DNA of 64,000 nt from an uncultured Acetatifactor sp. (GTDB lineage Bacteria > Bacillota > Clostridia > Lachnospirales > Lachnospiraceae), in assembly GCA_949840885.1 (NCBI GenBank), contig CATKYJ010000012.1, positions 36,643-100,642 of the forward strand, in the 5' to 3' direction. How positions within the stretch are numbered: position 1 is the stretch's first letter; each line of letters begins with the position of its first letter. Below are positions 50,884-60,346 of this stretch, piece by piece. A program made the translations under genes and the position numbers. A model generated the notes under the pieces. That model saw only the letters and a list, made by a program, of their open reading frames with translations, was not told the DNA's origin and searched no databases.

Positions 50884-51669
50884 CTAACTGGAATAATTCT
50901 CCAGGAAACTGTAAAGTTCCTCCTCGTCCCGGATCCACATCATATCGATGATATTCTGCTGCAAGTGCGCCGGCAGGGAATCCAGCTGAATGTCCGTCTC
51001 AATGTAGATCGTCTGCATGTCCTCCAGGTATACTACTACCTCATTATTATAGACAGCCAGATAGAAGCTGCTGCTGGGCTGGACGAATTTATAATCCATG
51101 CGCACCACCACCCGCTCCCTGGAAAAAGACAGCACCTCCAGCCCCACAAAGCCCCGCTCCAGTTCCGACAGGGGCGGAAAAGCCTCATAGACCTCCATGG
51201 CCTGCAAAAACTGCTCTCTGTTCATCCCCACATACTTGGACGGCAGCCGCCATGTAGTCTCCACCACTGTATGGTAGAGGATGTCCGTCTCCTCCAGCAC
51301 ATATTTCGTGTCCACGCAGAGAGTCTCCGTGGAGACCATGACCTCCTGGGCCGGCTCCTCCGTGGAATGCCTTTCTTCCATAGAATGCCCATCTTCCATG
51401 GAATGCCCATTTTCCATCCCCTCCGGCAGCACTGGTGATGCTTCTTCTCCTACTATTATGTCTTCATTTTGCGCCGCTCCATCCTCTCCCATGAGTTCCG
51501 GAGCCTGCCCTCCCCCATCCAGGAAAGCCTGGGGCGCGCTTTCCCTCTCCTCCCCGTTTTCCTCCCGGGGATAAAAGAAACCAGAACACTTTACGCCCGC
51601 ATAAAAACCAATCCCCAGCACCAGCAGGGGATATACAATGAATAAGCTGATACATTTTACATACTTCAT
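50884..51669 (-). CDS. Membrane-anchored protein with in-frame repeats, possible BofC relation
   Basis: 261 aa. There is a single N-terminal membrane segment (CISLFIVYPLLVLGIGFYAG). It is followed by an acidic, low-complexity linker (residues ~35-110), which includes three 18-bp repeats encoding MENGHS-MEDGHS-MEERHS at residues 85-103. The C-terminal ~150 residues form a globular domain (TTWRLPSKYVGMNREQFLQ; FYLAVYNNEVVVYLED; DEEELYSFLENYSS). The last part recalls the C-terminal region of sporulation protein BofC, but the match is weak. ATG 51669 has AAGGAG 6 bases upstream. Confidence 0.75.
   Translation of the reverse strand: MKYVKCISLFIVYPLLVLGIGFYAGVKCSGFFYPREENGEERESAPQAFLDGGGQAPELMGEDGAAQNEDIIVGEEASPVLPEGMENGHSMEDGHSMEERHSTEEPAQEVMVSTETLCVDTKYVLEETDILYHTVVETTWRLPSKYVGMNREQFLQAMEVYEAFPPLSELERGFVGLEVLSFSRERVVVRMDYKFVQPSSSFYLAVYNNEVVVYLEDMQTIYIETDIQLDSLPAHLQQNIIDMMWIRDEEELYSFLENYSS
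51361..51417 (-). repeat. Three 18-bp units in frame in a linker
   Basis: Units begin at 51361, 51379 and 51397 plus the start of a fourth. They lie in the linker between the membrane anchor and the C-terminal domain. Confidence 0.92.
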
Positions 51670-51692
51670 AGTATTCTCCTTGGAAATCATCT

Positions 51693-51713
51693 TCCATGGA
51701 CATCTCTTCTTCC
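51693..51713 (-). repeat. 18-bp-type unit upstream of the anchored-protein gene
   Basis: A unit with ATGGAAGAAGAGATGTCC on the minus strand lies 24 bases before the start codon of the gene ending at 50884. It is followed by the AAGGAG ribosome-binding sequence and is the second repeat locus tied to this gene. Confidence 0.65.
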
Positions 51714-51783
51714 ATCTGTAATCAGTATCAGCTGTTTTTTATCTGTTTATTCACTCTGCAAAGCTGCTTTTCCCTATTTTTTC

Positions 51784-53379
51784 CTAAAAAACCCGTAGCA
51801 TCTGCCCCAGGATGCCAATCAGCCTCCCGCCCGGGATGGCCTCCAGCTCCTGCTCCCTGAAATTCCGAAGCAGCAACAGCCCAATCCAGTATATGGCGCC
51901 GGCAGCCACAAACGCCACCAGCAGGGTCACAAAGCTGCCCAAATGAGGAGACAGCAGCAGCCTGACCAGAAAGCAGATCAGCCCGGCTCCCACGCCGGCT
52001 CCCAAAGGCACCACAACCGCATTCAACCAGTCAGGCTGCTGGCGCAGCTGCCTGTAAGCAAAAGCGCCGGACAGAACGCAAAGAATAAAAATGCCCGCCA
52101 GTCCGCCATATACAAGGGATATGGCGCCTGCCTTACCTATGGTGATCAGAACCACTGCGATAAAAAGGATATCCCCTCCACACACCGCCACCAGCACAGG
52201 ATATTTTTTCCCCATTGCGTGCAAAAGTCTGCAGAAGTACCAGGAAAGGGCTGCAAGCGCGATTAGGGCGGAACCTCCCTGCAGCATTTTTGTCAGGGTC
52301 TGCCCGCTTTTCCCGCACAAAAGATCGGCAAATTGTTCCGCCATCACCGCCACGAACACCGACAGAAAGATCCCATGCACCAGGCCGATATGGACACCGC
52401 TCTGGAACACTGTTCTGGCGAAGCGGTTCTCCTCCCGCTTAAAGCACTGGAATATCTTTCCGATCACTGGCAATAAGATCATCGTCACCAGCGCTACGGC
52501 AATGCCGCACACCACCAGATACTTCCCTGCATACTGGCCGTATTCCACCGTCATCTGCTCCATGGCATCCCCCCTGCCGCAGAAAATAAGCCCCAGCAAA
52601 AGGGGGAGGAACAGGCACAGAGCCGTCACAAACTGGGGCCATCTCGCGTTGTGCAGATACCTGACGCTGTCCCAGAGGGAATCTACCGTATACATTCCCT
52701 CCTGTTTCCCCTTTCTCTCAATCCTGCGGCTTCTTTTATAGATTAGTCCCAGGAAGAGAATGACCAGCAGCTCTGCCAAGTCAGCCGCCAGGGCTATCCC
52801 CAGACCGCTGTACATAGCCGTATAATTCTCCTCCCGCAGCAGGTCGCTCACCTTTTCCCCGTACCCGCCAAGGATGCGGCAGAATAAGAGCCCGAATCCC
52901 AGCCACAGTATCTGCCGCAGAATCCCGGCAATGGCTCCCGGAACCTCCGAGCCCTCCCCCTGAAAATAGCCTGCAAGCACCGCGGAAACCGTCCTGAGCA
53001 GCACCACGGGGGCAAAAGCCAGCAAAATCAGCCTGCTGCAGGGAATCCGGAAAAGCTTGTCCGCCAGGATCCCCGACATTGCCGCCAGGATTAAGCTCCC
53101 CAGGGCTCCCAGCGCCAGTTGGAACAGCATGGCGCTGCTGCGCATCTTTGCCATGTTCCTGTACTGCCCCTTGTTCCTCCTGTTTCGCAAAAGCCTCCCA
53201 AGAGTGTCCGACATACTTCCGTTTATGGCGATCCAGAAAATAGCACAGGCCTGTGCCGCCACCGCTGTATAGGCGATTCCTTTGTCCCCTGTCAGACGTC
53301 CCATGACATATATGGTCACGAACATCAGGATATATGCAAACGCTCCCGCCTGCCTCCGTCTTATCTCTGTCTGATTCAT
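51784..53379 (-). CDS. MOP-superfamily polysaccharide/lipid flippase
   Basis: 531 aa, with about 14 hydrophobic segments across the full length. N-terminal IRRRQAGAFAYILMFVTI and the tail PGGRLIGILGQMLRVF resemble Wzx/SpoVB/MurJ-type exporters, which flip undecaprenyl-linked sugars across the membrane. No glycosyltransferase genes are nearby, so the substrate is open. The ATG at 53379 (GAGGG 7 bases upstream) overlaps no other gene and is 14 bases after the ybeY stop. Confidence 0.85.
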   Translation of the reverse strand: MNQTEIRRRQAGAFAYILMFVTIYVMGRLTGDKGIAYTAVAAQACAIFWIAINGSMSDTLGRLLRNRRNKGQYRNMAKMRSSAMLFQLALGALGSLILAAMSGILADKLFRIPCSRLILLAFAPVVLLRTVSAVLAGYFQGEGSEVPGAIAGILRQILWLGFGLLFCRILGGYGEKVSDLLREENYTAMYSGLGIALAADLAELLVILFLGLIYKRSRRIERKGKQEGMYTVDSLWDSVRYLHNARWPQFVTALCLFLPLLLGLIFCGRGDAMEQMTVEYGQYAGKYLVVCGIAVALVTMILLPVIGKIFQCFKREENRFARTVFQSGVHIGLVHGIFLSVFVAVMAEQFADLLCGKSGQTLTKMLQGGSALIALAALSWYFCRLLHAMGKKYPVLVAVCGGDILFIAVVLITIGKAGAISLVYGGLAGIFILCVLSGAFAYRQLRQQPDWLNAVVVPLGAGVGAGLICFLVRLLLSPHLGSFVTLLVAFVAAGAIYWIGLLLLRNFREQELEAIPGGRLIGILGQMLRVF

Positions 53380-53393
53380 CCGTTGTCCCTCGG

Positions 53394-53894
53394 TCAATCT
53401 CTCGTAATGCCAAGCCCTGTCAGTATCTCTTCCTGTCTGCGTTCCATCCGCTTTCGCTCTTCCTCTTCCATGTGGTCATAGCCGCACAGATGAAGCATGC
53501 TGTGGGCCACGAGAAAGGCGAATTCCCGTCTCAGGCTGTGCCCGTACTCCTGCGACTGCTCATACACCTTGTCCACCGAGAGCATGATGTCCCCCAGCAC
53601 AAGTTCCCCTGTCTCCGGGTCAAAACAGTCTGCCTGGCTGTCTTCCCCAATATCGAAGACGCCCTCTTCTTCAAAATCCACATTCGGAAAGGAGAGCACG
53701 TCCGTCTCCCTGTCGATCTCCCTGTATTCCCGGTTCAGTTCACGGATTCCCGCATTGTCCGTCAGCACGATGTTCACCTGCGCCTCGTAGGGGCAGCCCT
53801 CCTCTTCCAGAACTGCCTGGCATACCTCAAGTGCAGTGTCCTGCACGGAAAAGGGGAGTTCCCGCCCTGTCTCGTTCTCCAAATATAAATTCAT
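53394..53894 (-). CDS. ybeY: Endoribonuclease YbeY, rRNA maturation factor
   Basis: 166 aa. The metal site is HSMLHLCGYDH near residues 130-140. It takes part in 16S rRNA 3'-end processing and ribosome quality control. I start at ATG 53894 (MNLYLENETG); an upstream in-frame extension to 53930 translates through the hairpin leader repeat and is not credible. It follows phoH, as in Bacillus. Confidence 0.95.
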   Translation of the reverse strand: MNLYLENETGRELPFSVQDTALEVCQAVLEEEGCPYEAQVNIVLTDNAGIRELNREYREIDRETDVLSFPNVDFEEEGVFDIGEDSQADCFDPETGELVLGDIMLSVDKVYEQSQEYGHSLRREFAFLVAHSMLHLCGYDHMEEEERKRMERRQEEILTGLGITRD

Positions 53895-53932
53895 CCTTAT
53901 ATCCCCCGCGCGCTCCGGCACGCATGTCAATC
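53895..53932 (-). repeat. GC-hairpin leader repeat before ybeY
   Basis: On the minus strand GATTGACATGCGTGCC and then GGAGCGCGCGGGGGATATAA precede ATG. GCGTGC-CGGA-GCGCGC forms a six-pair stem with one G-U pair. Base changes relative to the vapC and lepB copies keep the stem. Confidence 0.75.
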
Positions 53933-53938
53933 AGTAAA

Positions 53939-54961
53939 TTATACCCCTTTCCTGGAAGAGGTTCCGCGCCTTTTGCTCATCCGTTCCTTGCGGCTCCTGG
54001 CCGCCTCTTTTCCCTCGTAGTCCTCATATGCCTTGACAATTTTCTGCACCAGGGGGTGGCGCACCACGTCCTTGCTGGTCAGCGTGCAGAAAGCGATGTC
54101 ATCGATTCCCCGCAGCACCTTTGCGGCAATGTCCAGCCCCGACTTTGCATCCACCGGCAGATCTTTCTGGGAATCATCCCCTGTGATCACCACCTTGGAT
54201 CCAAACCCGATACGAGTCAGGAACATTTTCATCTGGGCAGGCGTAGTATTCTGGGCCTCGTCCAGAATGATATAGGCATTATCCAGTGTCCGTCCGCGCA
54301 TATAGGCCAGAGGAGCCACCTCTATCAGCCCCTTTTCCATGTTTTTGGCAAAACTCTCCGCGCCCATGATCTGGTACAGGGCATCGTACAGGGGGCGCAG
54401 ATAAGGATCCACCTTGCTCTGCAGGTCCCCCGGCAGAAATCCCAGCTTCTCCCCTGCTTCGATGGCCGGCCTGGTCAGGATGATCCTGCCCACCTCATCG
54501 TTCTTAAATGCCGTGATCGCCATAGCCATGGCCAGATAGGTCTTGCCCGTGCCTGCAGGACCTATGCCGAATACCAGCATGTTCTTCCGGATAGCGTCCA
54601 CATAGGCTTGCTGTCCCAATGTCTTTGGCTTGATGGGCTTGCCGTTTACCGTGTGGCAGATGCAGTCCTCGTCCATCTGTGCCAAAGCCCCCTCTTTTTC
54701 TTCCATTCCAAGCGTAATTGCATAATCCACGTTCTGTTCCTCGATTTCGTTTCCTCTGCCGGAAATAATGGTAAGCTGCTTTAAGACTCCCATGGCCCGC
54801 TTTACCATTTCTTCCTTTCCGGTAATTGTCAGCTGTCCGTTGCGGTCCACGATGGCCACGCCAAAGTCCCGCTCCAATTTCTTTACATACGCATCCTGCA
54901 TGCCGAAGATGTTGCGCATATGCTCCGTTGGCATATCCATTTTGATTGAAAATTCATCCAT
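53939..54961 (-). CDS. phoH: PhoH-like ATPase
   Basis: 340 aa. The Walker A motif is GIGPAGTGKTYLAMAMAI near residue 133, with Walker B AYIILDEAQNTTPAQMK. A short KH-like N-terminal domain (YVKKLERDFGVAIVDRNGQL) is present, as in most Firmicute PhoH proteins. The role in RNA metabolism is inferred from its partnership with YbeY. It overlaps yqfD by 8 bases. Confidence 0.94.
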   Translation of the reverse strand: MDEFSIKMDMPTEHMRNIFGMQDAYVKKLERDFGVAIVDRNGQLTITGKEEMVKRAMGVLKQLTIISGRGNEIEEQNVDYAITLGMEEKEGALAQMDEDCICHTVNGKPIKPKTLGQQAYVDAIRKNMLVFGIGPAGTGKTYLAMAMAITAFKNDEVGRIILTRPAIEAGEKLGFLPGDLQSKVDPYLRPLYDALYQIMGAESFAKNMEKGLIEVAPLAYMRGRTLDNAYIILDEAQNTTPAQMKMFLTRIGFGSKVVITGDDSQKDLPVDAKSGLDIAAKVLRGIDDIAFCTLTSKDVVRHPLVQKIVKAYEDYEGKEAARSRKERMSKRRGTSSRKGV

Positions 54962-56177
54962 CCGCTTCTGTTTCGTTAACCTCGATTCTCTCTGTCTCGG
55001 CCCTTTCTCCCACAGGCTCCTGCACCAGGAACTGGCCCGTCAGCGCCCATGCATCGGTACCTTTTTCTATTCTAACATCTTTTTCAATAATTTGTACCCC
55101 TTTTTCGTCTAATTCTGCAAGAAAATCCATTAATTTTTGATTAAGATGGGCTTTTGCCTCTTCTTCCGTGTATAAATATTCTGTATTCTGATATTCCCGA
55201 TAGGTCACGGTACCCAGAAAGGCCGGCAGGTCAAGCCGCTCCAGCATCAGGGGCCTGCTCTCCCTGATCACAGCATCGTAGACAAGGAACGGTCTGTTTT
55301 GAGGCAACGCCCACGATCTGTCCCCCAGCTTTATGTAATGGATGCTCTTTTCCCGCCCCGTGTACCTTTTCTCGGTATGCGTAAGGGGGAGTTCTGCCGT
55401 AAATTCCGCGGCATGCTCCAATATAATATCGGCGTCCGCGTCCACATATCGGTACTCCCGCACTGTAGTGTCCTCATTGTATACAGGCACTTTTCCCTCC
55501 ACCAGTATGGTGCCTTTCTCTACGGTATCGCCAATGGCCACCTTTGGAACGCCGCTTCTGACAATGATGGACACCACTCTGCCGTTGTAGTCAGCCACCA
55601 GATCCGTGCCGGGAATGGTCTGCGGCTTTTGTTCCTGTATGGGTGCATCGTTTTCCTTGATGTCTATCAGCAGCCTCACACCGTCCAGGCGGGCGGAAGC
55701 CCATGTAATCTGCGGAAACTGCCTGCGTATCTGCTTCTCCAGTTCCTCGATGTCCAGCGTATCCCGCCGCATGCCGATCTTTACCTGATTTTCTTCCAGG
55801 AAGCTCCGGAACACATCATCGGTAATCTGATAATTTCCTGTCAGTCTGATATCCCAGATAAAAAGAGAGGAAACCAGCCAGAACCCAACGGCCAGGATCA
55901 GGCCTGCCACAAACATTTTCCGCTTCAAAAGCTTGGGAAGAAAAAAGGGCAGTCCATATCTCTCCAGTATGGCTACCCTTGTCCCTGTCTTTTTTACAAT
56001 GGGGCGTATCTCCCAGAATCCTTTCAGCGTGATATTCATGCAGTAGGCATCCCCCTCCCTGACGATGTCCCACAGCAGGATTCCCTTATTGCTGCACAGG
56101 TTCATGAAGCGCTCCGGAGAAAAGCCCTGAATACGGACGCGCAGATAGCCTTTCATATATTTCAGAAATTTGATCAT
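54954..56177 (-). CDS. yqfD: Sporulation protein YqfD
   Basis: 407 aa. After a cytoplasmic N-terminal region (LKYMKGYLRVRIQGFSPERF) a membrane segment (VAGLILAVGFWLVSSLFIW) is followed by an extracytoplasmic domain to the C-terminus. The family is required for engulfment-stage sporulation events in Bacillus. The gene is preceded by yqfC and followed by phoH. Its presence implies that the organism can sporulate or descends from spore formers. Confidence 0.92.
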   Translation of the reverse strand: MIKFLKYMKGYLRVRIQGFSPERFMNLCSNKGILLWDIVREGDAYCMNITLKGFWEIRPIVKKTGTRVAILERYGLPFFLPKLLKRKMFVAGLILAVGFWLVSSLFIWDIRLTGNYQITDDVFRSFLEENQVKIGMRRDTLDIEELEKQIRRQFPQITWASARLDGVRLLIDIKENDAPIQEQKPQTIPGTDLVADYNGRVVSIIVRSGVPKVAIGDTVEKGTILVEGKVPVYNEDTTVREYRYVDADADIILEHAAEFTAELPLTHTEKRYTGREKSIHYIKLGDRSWALPQNRPFLVYDAVIRESRPLMLERLDLPAFLGTVTYREYQNTEYLYTEEEAKAHLNQKLMDFLAELDEKGVQIIEKDVRIEKGTDAWALTGQFLVQEPVGERAETERIEVNETEADG

Positions 56178-56263
56178 GGCCTGTTCCTTTCTGATTCCGG
56201 TTCCGATTTCCCATATGCTGCGGCCCTTTGCGCAAGATCCCGGGCCGCCTGCACCGGCTTATT

Positions 56264-56557
56264 TCAAATATACTTCACACAGCTGATGCATCCGCTGATC
56301 TTCATATCCTCATTGGTGTAATAGTCAATGGAGAGTCTGGAGCCCTCAAAGCAAACCTGGCAGGTCCTGCCCTGAAGCAGTATCTGGCATTCCGTGTACT
56401 CCAGAATTCCTCTGTAATTCTCGATCCACGCCTCTCTGTTTCCCGTGAGAGTGATTTTCATAGCGCCCATGCAGATATCCTTGGGAAGCCGCAGAGAGTC
56501 GATGAGGGACTCTTTTCTTGTCTCACTTTTTTGAATGCGGTCATTGTTTCTCTTCAT
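56264..56557 (-). CDS. yqfC: Sporulation protein YqfC (YabP family)
   Basis: 97 aa. The sequence SLRLPKDICMGAMKITLTGN and ENYRGILEYTECQILLQGR fits the YabP/YqfC family, expressed in the mother cell under sigma-E in Bacillus. It is the first gene of the yqfC-yqfD-phoH-ybeY set. Confidence 0.92.
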   Translation of the reverse strand: MKRNNDRIQKSETRKESLIDSLRLPKDICMGAMKITLTGNREAWIENYRGILEYTECQILLQGRTCQVCFEGSRLSIDYYTNEDMKISGCISCVKYI

Positions 56558-56634
56558 GCTTTCATTATATTATTGCAGGAGGGAAACTATGCACGGTTTT
56601 AAGCCATCCCTTTCTCCATGGCATGGGAAACTGT

Positions 56635-57969
56635 TTAATCATTCCAATTTGGTTCACCAACAGGGTAATTCTGCTCGGAAACAGGATTTTCCGGGTTGTC
56701 TAAGCATGTTTCAGTTTGAAACATGCCGGAATCTCTGTAGCCAAGAAGTGTTCCCAAGTTTTTCTTGTAATAGCTATAAATATTTTGCACACGCTCCCAT
56801 ACCTGTTCATCAAAATAGGCATCGGTTCTCTGACTGACCATACTCTCTACATATGAGCGAAGATCCGAGTAAAACAAGTGGCTGGCATCGTAGCAAACGT
56901 ACCATTCATCCTCATAAATCTTGTACTGCTCCATCTGCTCAAAGGTCATAAGCCGGCCGCGGATGAAAGCATAGTTTTTTGGGGTCGTAATTTGGCTTTT
57001 CTCATATGTGAAGACATAAATCAAAGGCACATCCACACCGCCGTCAATATCCCCCTTGCGCTGTGGAATATAAGCGCTCAGCACCAAGGCCTGTTCCGTA
57101 TCGAAAGAACCGATTTTCTTATCATAGCCGTCTGTTGTACGGCGATGCAGGCCCGTAAGCTGCAATTGCATATCCATTGGTACAGAAGTGTCAAAAACGG
57201 GAGTTTGGCCGCTGTCTATCACCGTTAAATCCATCGGGGATACAGCGGGTACGACCATTCCGTCCATTTGATCCAATAATTTCTGACACAGAGCCAGATA
57301 TTCTTCAGATAATGCATTCCTCTCGCTGGGGTCTGTGGTGTAGCTTTCAAAATAGGGCCTCAATTCTTCCGGAATTTCCGCTACAAGGTTTGCATCTGCT
57401 TCAACAGGCATAATGGGAGTGGGATATTCTGTTGGGATAATGTCATATTCCGCAAAGTCAACCGAGCACATCCAGTCCTGGCCAAAAGCAAAATGATTGT
57501 TTGTCAGGATAAAAAAGTACCAATCATTGTCTGCCAACGGCGTTTCCAGCAGCGTTATATCGTATGCTTCCGAAAGATCAATGAGCATCGTGCCGCTTGA
57601 ATGGGCCGGTATACTCGTATTGTTAAAGGATACGTCTTTCCCCGTAAGCGGCTCTATTTCTTCGCCGGTTTTCCATTGCATCAGCTTCAGAACAGGCTGG
57701 AAGTGAAGCTCTTTGTCCGACTTATTTTCAACCCGGACGGATACCACTCCATTCCCTTCATAGACGGCAGAAATCTCCAAATCGTCTCCGGACAGCGAAG
57801 AGAACAGGCTAACCGCAAAAGCAGTACTGCCAAAGCATATTATCAAAGCCACCGTGACAAGTGTCATCTTGAAAGGATGGAAACGCTTCTTTTTGCCCAG
57901 GTCAACGCCTGTTTTTTTCTCAAAAATATTTATTATGTTCTGTAAGTTTGTTCTATTCAAAGAATCCAT
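56635..57969 (-). CDS. Membrane-anchored partner of an ECF sigma factor, family not recognised
   Basis: 444 aa. Residues 1-34 are cytoplasmic (TNLQNIINIFEKKTGVDLGK), then one membrane segment about 35-55 (MTLVTVALIICFGSTAFAVS). The outer part begins as an immunoglobulin-like region (SVRVENKSDKELHFQPVLKL) and continues to the end with Asp/Tyr-rich sequence. Position directly after an ECF sigma gene (15 bases) suggests an anti-sigma or stress-sensing role. I cannot place it in a known family. Confidence 0.85.
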   Translation of the reverse strand: MDSLNRTNLQNIINIFEKKTGVDLGKKKRFHPFKMTLVTVALIICFGSTAFAVSLFSSLSGDDLEISAVYEGNGVVSVRVENKSDKELHFQPVLKLMQWKTGEEIEPLTGKDVSFNNTSIPAHSSGTMLIDLSEAYDITLLETPLADNDWYFFILTNNHFAFGQDWMCSVDFAEYDIIPTEYPTPIMPVEADANLVAEIPEELRPYFESYTTDPSERNALSEEYLALCQKLLDQMDGMVVPAVSPMDLTVIDSGQTPVFDTSVPMDMQLQLTGLHRRTTDGYDKKIGSFDTEQALVLSAYIPQRKGDIDGGVDVPLIYVFTYEKSQITTPKNYAFIRGRLMTFEQMEQYKIYEDEWYVCYDASHLFYSDLRSYVESMVSQRTDAYFDEQVWERVQNIYSYYKKNLGTLLGYRDSGMFQTETCLDNPENPVSEQNYPVGEPNWND

Positions 57970-57984
57970 GTTAACCTCCTTAAT

Positions 57985-58527
57985 TTAGTCGGAAAGAGCT
58001 TCTCGCAGTTTCAGCTTTGTTTGATATAGGCGATTGTCTACTTGTTTTGTACTCATATCCAGTGCAAGTGCAATTTCCCTTGGTCTCTGCTCATAATAAT
58101 AGCGGCGGATCAAGATTTCCCGTTCCGGCTCACCCAGGGCGTTTATTGCGGCGATTAAGGTACGCCGCACTTCCTCTTTCAAAATATCATCTACAACGCC
58201 AAGATGATCAATAAATCCTATGTCTTCCAGCGGAACTGTATCTCTCTTTGTGATTTCACGACACCGATTAATCGCCTGTGTTCGCGCAATAATGGATAGC
58301 CAGGTTTTTAGCTTTCCCCGCTCCGGATTATACTTGTCCGGATGCTCCCACAAATAAATAAATGTATCAGCCACACACTCTTCAACATCCTGTACGGAAC
58401 CAATCCCACTCAGAACCGCGCCGGAGACTGACCAAAGCAGTTTAGAATACTTTTTGATAACTTCATTGATCACCGCTTCGTCTTTGTATCTGATTGCAGA
58501 TATCGTTCTTTTGTCATTCAAAGACAT
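57985..58527 (-). CDS. ECF-family RNA polymerase sigma factor
   Basis: 180 aa. Region 2 is in VQDVEECVADTFIYLWEHPD with the downstream GKLKTWLSIIARTQAINRCR, and region 4 in EPEREILIRRYYYEQRPREI and ALDMSTKQVDNRLYQTKLKLRE. It is first in a two-gene operon. The ATG at 58527 is close to AGAGG; a TTG nine bases further in has better spacing, so the exact start is uncertain. A palindrome just upstream (58546-58555) may be involved in control. Confidence 0.93.
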   Translation of the reverse strand: MSLNDKRTISAIRYKDEAVINEVIKKYSKLLWSVSGAVLSGIGSVQDVEECVADTFIYLWEHPDKYNPERGKLKTWLSIIARTQAINRCREITKRDTVPLEDIGFIDHLGVVDDILKEEVRRTLIAAINALGEPEREILIRRYYYEQRPREIALALDMSTKQVDNRLYQTKLKLREALSD

Positions 58528-58545
58528 CACCTCTTACGATTAAAT

Positions 58546-58555
58546 TGACCGGTCA
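58546..58555. promoter_or_regulatory. TGACCGGTCA palindrome before the ECF gene
   Basis: A perfect ten-base palindrome lies about 20 bases before the start codon. It is A+T-flanked and followed upstream by the motif AACGTACTATAT, which could hold a promoter. An operator is plausible; no regulator is identified. Confidence 0.35.
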
Positions 58556-58695
58556 TATATAGTACGTTGAAAAAAACGAAAACACTTAAAATTTTTCATA
58601 ATAGTGCTTTTAGCCGGGGAATGTCTTTCTCCCCTGCCCGCCGCGCGACCCGCATGCCAACTCAGCGGCAAATTTCAAGATGCCGGCCTGCGTAT

Positions 58696-58738
58696 AAAAA
58701 ATGCCATGCAATGAAATAGCTTCTTGCATAGCATTTTT
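58696..58738 (-). terminator. Terminator after pdp
   Basis: AAAAATGC/GCATTTTT with inner ATGCAA/TTGCAT form a stem of about 14 pairs with one mismatch and a 12-base loop. It ends in TTTTTT on the minus strand, the side read from pdp. Together with the ECF promoter region it fills most of the 290-base gap 58528-58817. Confidence 0.8.
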
Positions 58739-58817
58739 CGTTTACCCGGCATTCGTTAAAATTTAAGTATGTTTCCTTATGGTTCCCTGTCGATACCGGC
58801 AGGGAAACGCTTTTTCG

Positions 58818-60122
58818 TCAGCTCACAATTCCCTTAATGAAAGGAAGTCTCTCCGGCGCTTTGGGCGTGATCGTGCAGGCAGCCAGATAACGCTTCTCCG
58901 CCTCCGCCGCTTTCCTTTCGTCATTGGCGTGAATCATGGCCAGAGGCTCTCCGGCCGCTACGTAATCCCCCGCTTTTTTACACAGTACCAGGCCTACCGA
59001 CAGGTCGATCTGGCTCTCCTTTGTCTCCCGGCCGCCGCCCAGAATCAGGGAGCAGATCCCCACCTCGTCACAGACGATATGGCTTAAGTACCCGCTTACC
59101 GGCGCCGGCACAGGGCGGATGATGGTTGCCTGGGGCAGCTTCTCGGGATGATATACTACATCCACGTCTCCTCCCTGGGCTGCCACGAATTCCGCAAGCT
59201 TTTTCAGGGCACTGCCGTCCGCTATTACGGCGTCCAGCGCCTTTTTGGCCTCTTCACTGTCTTTCGCCTTTCCGCCAGCTACCAGCATCTGGCTTCCCAG
59301 GGTCAGACACAGTTCTACAAAATCCTTTGGCCCGTTTCCTTTCAGGGTCTCGATGGCTTCTTTTACCTCCAGGGCATTTCCCACAGCAAAGCCCAAAGGC
59401 TGGTCCATGTCGGAAATCACGGCCACGGTCTTTCGTCCGGCATTCTTTCCGATTTTCACCATTTCCTCCGCCAGAGCTTTTGCATCTGCCTCCTGTTTCA
59501 TGAAAGCGCCGCTGCCGGTCTTTACGTCTAAAACGATGGCGTCCGCCCCGGCTGCCAGCTTCTTGCTCATGATGGAGCTGGCGATGAGGGAGAGATTGTC
59601 CACGGTGGCTGTCACGTCCCGCAGGGCGTAGAGCTTCTTGTCCGCAGGGGCCAGGTCCGCGGTCTGCCCCATGATGGCGATGCCGATGCTGTTCACATTC
59701 TCAATGAACTGCTCTGTGGTAAGGGCCGTAGTGAAGCCTGGGAAGCTCTCCAGCTTGTCAATGGTTCCGCCTGTATGGCCCAGGCCCCGGCCGCTCATCT
59801 TCGCCACGGGAATGCCGCAGGCCGCCACCATGGGGGTCAGGGCCAAAGAGGTCTTGTCTCCCACGCCGCCGGTGCTGTGTTTGTCCACCTTGATGCCATG
59901 GATCCCGGATAAATCCAGGAAGTCGCCGCTGTGGGCCATGGCCATGGTCAGGGCAAGGGTCTCCGCCTCTGTCATCTTCTGGAAGTAGATTGCCATCATC
60001 AGGGCCGACACCTGATAGTCCGGGATTTCGCCTTTTGTGTAGCCCTCGATGAAGTAGTCGATCTCCTCCCTGGAAAGCTCGCCGCCGTTTCTTTTTTTCA
60101 TTATGATGTCGTACATTCTCAT
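58818..60122 (-). CDS. pdp: Pyrimidine-nucleoside phosphorylase
   Basis: 434 aa. It cleaves uridine and thymidine with phosphate to free base and (deoxy)ribose 1-phosphate. The signature is [20 protein letters not shown] near residue 110, with [16 protein letters not shown] preceding it. The C-terminal domain is the PYNP/thymidine-phosphorylase C domain ([20 protein letters not shown]). No deoxynucleoside-salvage genes are adjacent in this window. Confidence 0.93.
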   Translation of the reverse strand: MRMYDIIMKKRNGGELSREEIDYFIEGYTKGEIPDYQVSALMMAIYFQKMTEAETLALTMAMAHSGDFLDLSGIHGIKVDKHSTGGVGDKTSLALTPMVAACGIPVAKMSGRGLGHTGGTIDKLESFPGFTTALTTEQFIENVNSIGIAIMGQTADLAPADKKLYALRDVTATVDNLSLIASSIMSKKLAAGADAIVLDVKTGSGAFMKQEADAKALAEEMVKIGKNAGRKTVAVISDMDQPLGFAVGNALEVKEAIETLKGNGPKDFVELCLTLGSQMLVAGGKAKDSEEAKKALDAVIADGSALKKLAEFVAAQGGDVDVVYHPEKLPQATIIRPVPAPVSGYLSHIVCDEVGICSLILGGGRETKESQIDLSVGLVLCKKAGDYVAAGEPLAMIHANDERKAAEAEKRYLAACTITPKAPERLPFIKGIVS

Positions 60123-60346
60123 AGCTTTCTGCCTCCTCTTTCCCTGAATTTAAATTGCAGTCTTCTTTTCATACTATCCGTCATGCCGCCTGGGGGTCAG
60201 TGCTGTTCTCAGCGGCATATACCAGAGAACACAGTTCTTAGAAGTTCTTTACACATTTTCAAACATGCCGCTTTAGCGACACATACATCAAAAACAATTT
60301 CTGGTGTCAAGTACAATCGGTGCCAGCCAAAGCGCGAACGGCGCTT

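Noticed and set aside
53394..53930. Longer ybeY and vapC products starting inside the hairpin leaders
   Set aside because: The extra residues only translate the repeat, and the internal ATG starts match family N-termini.
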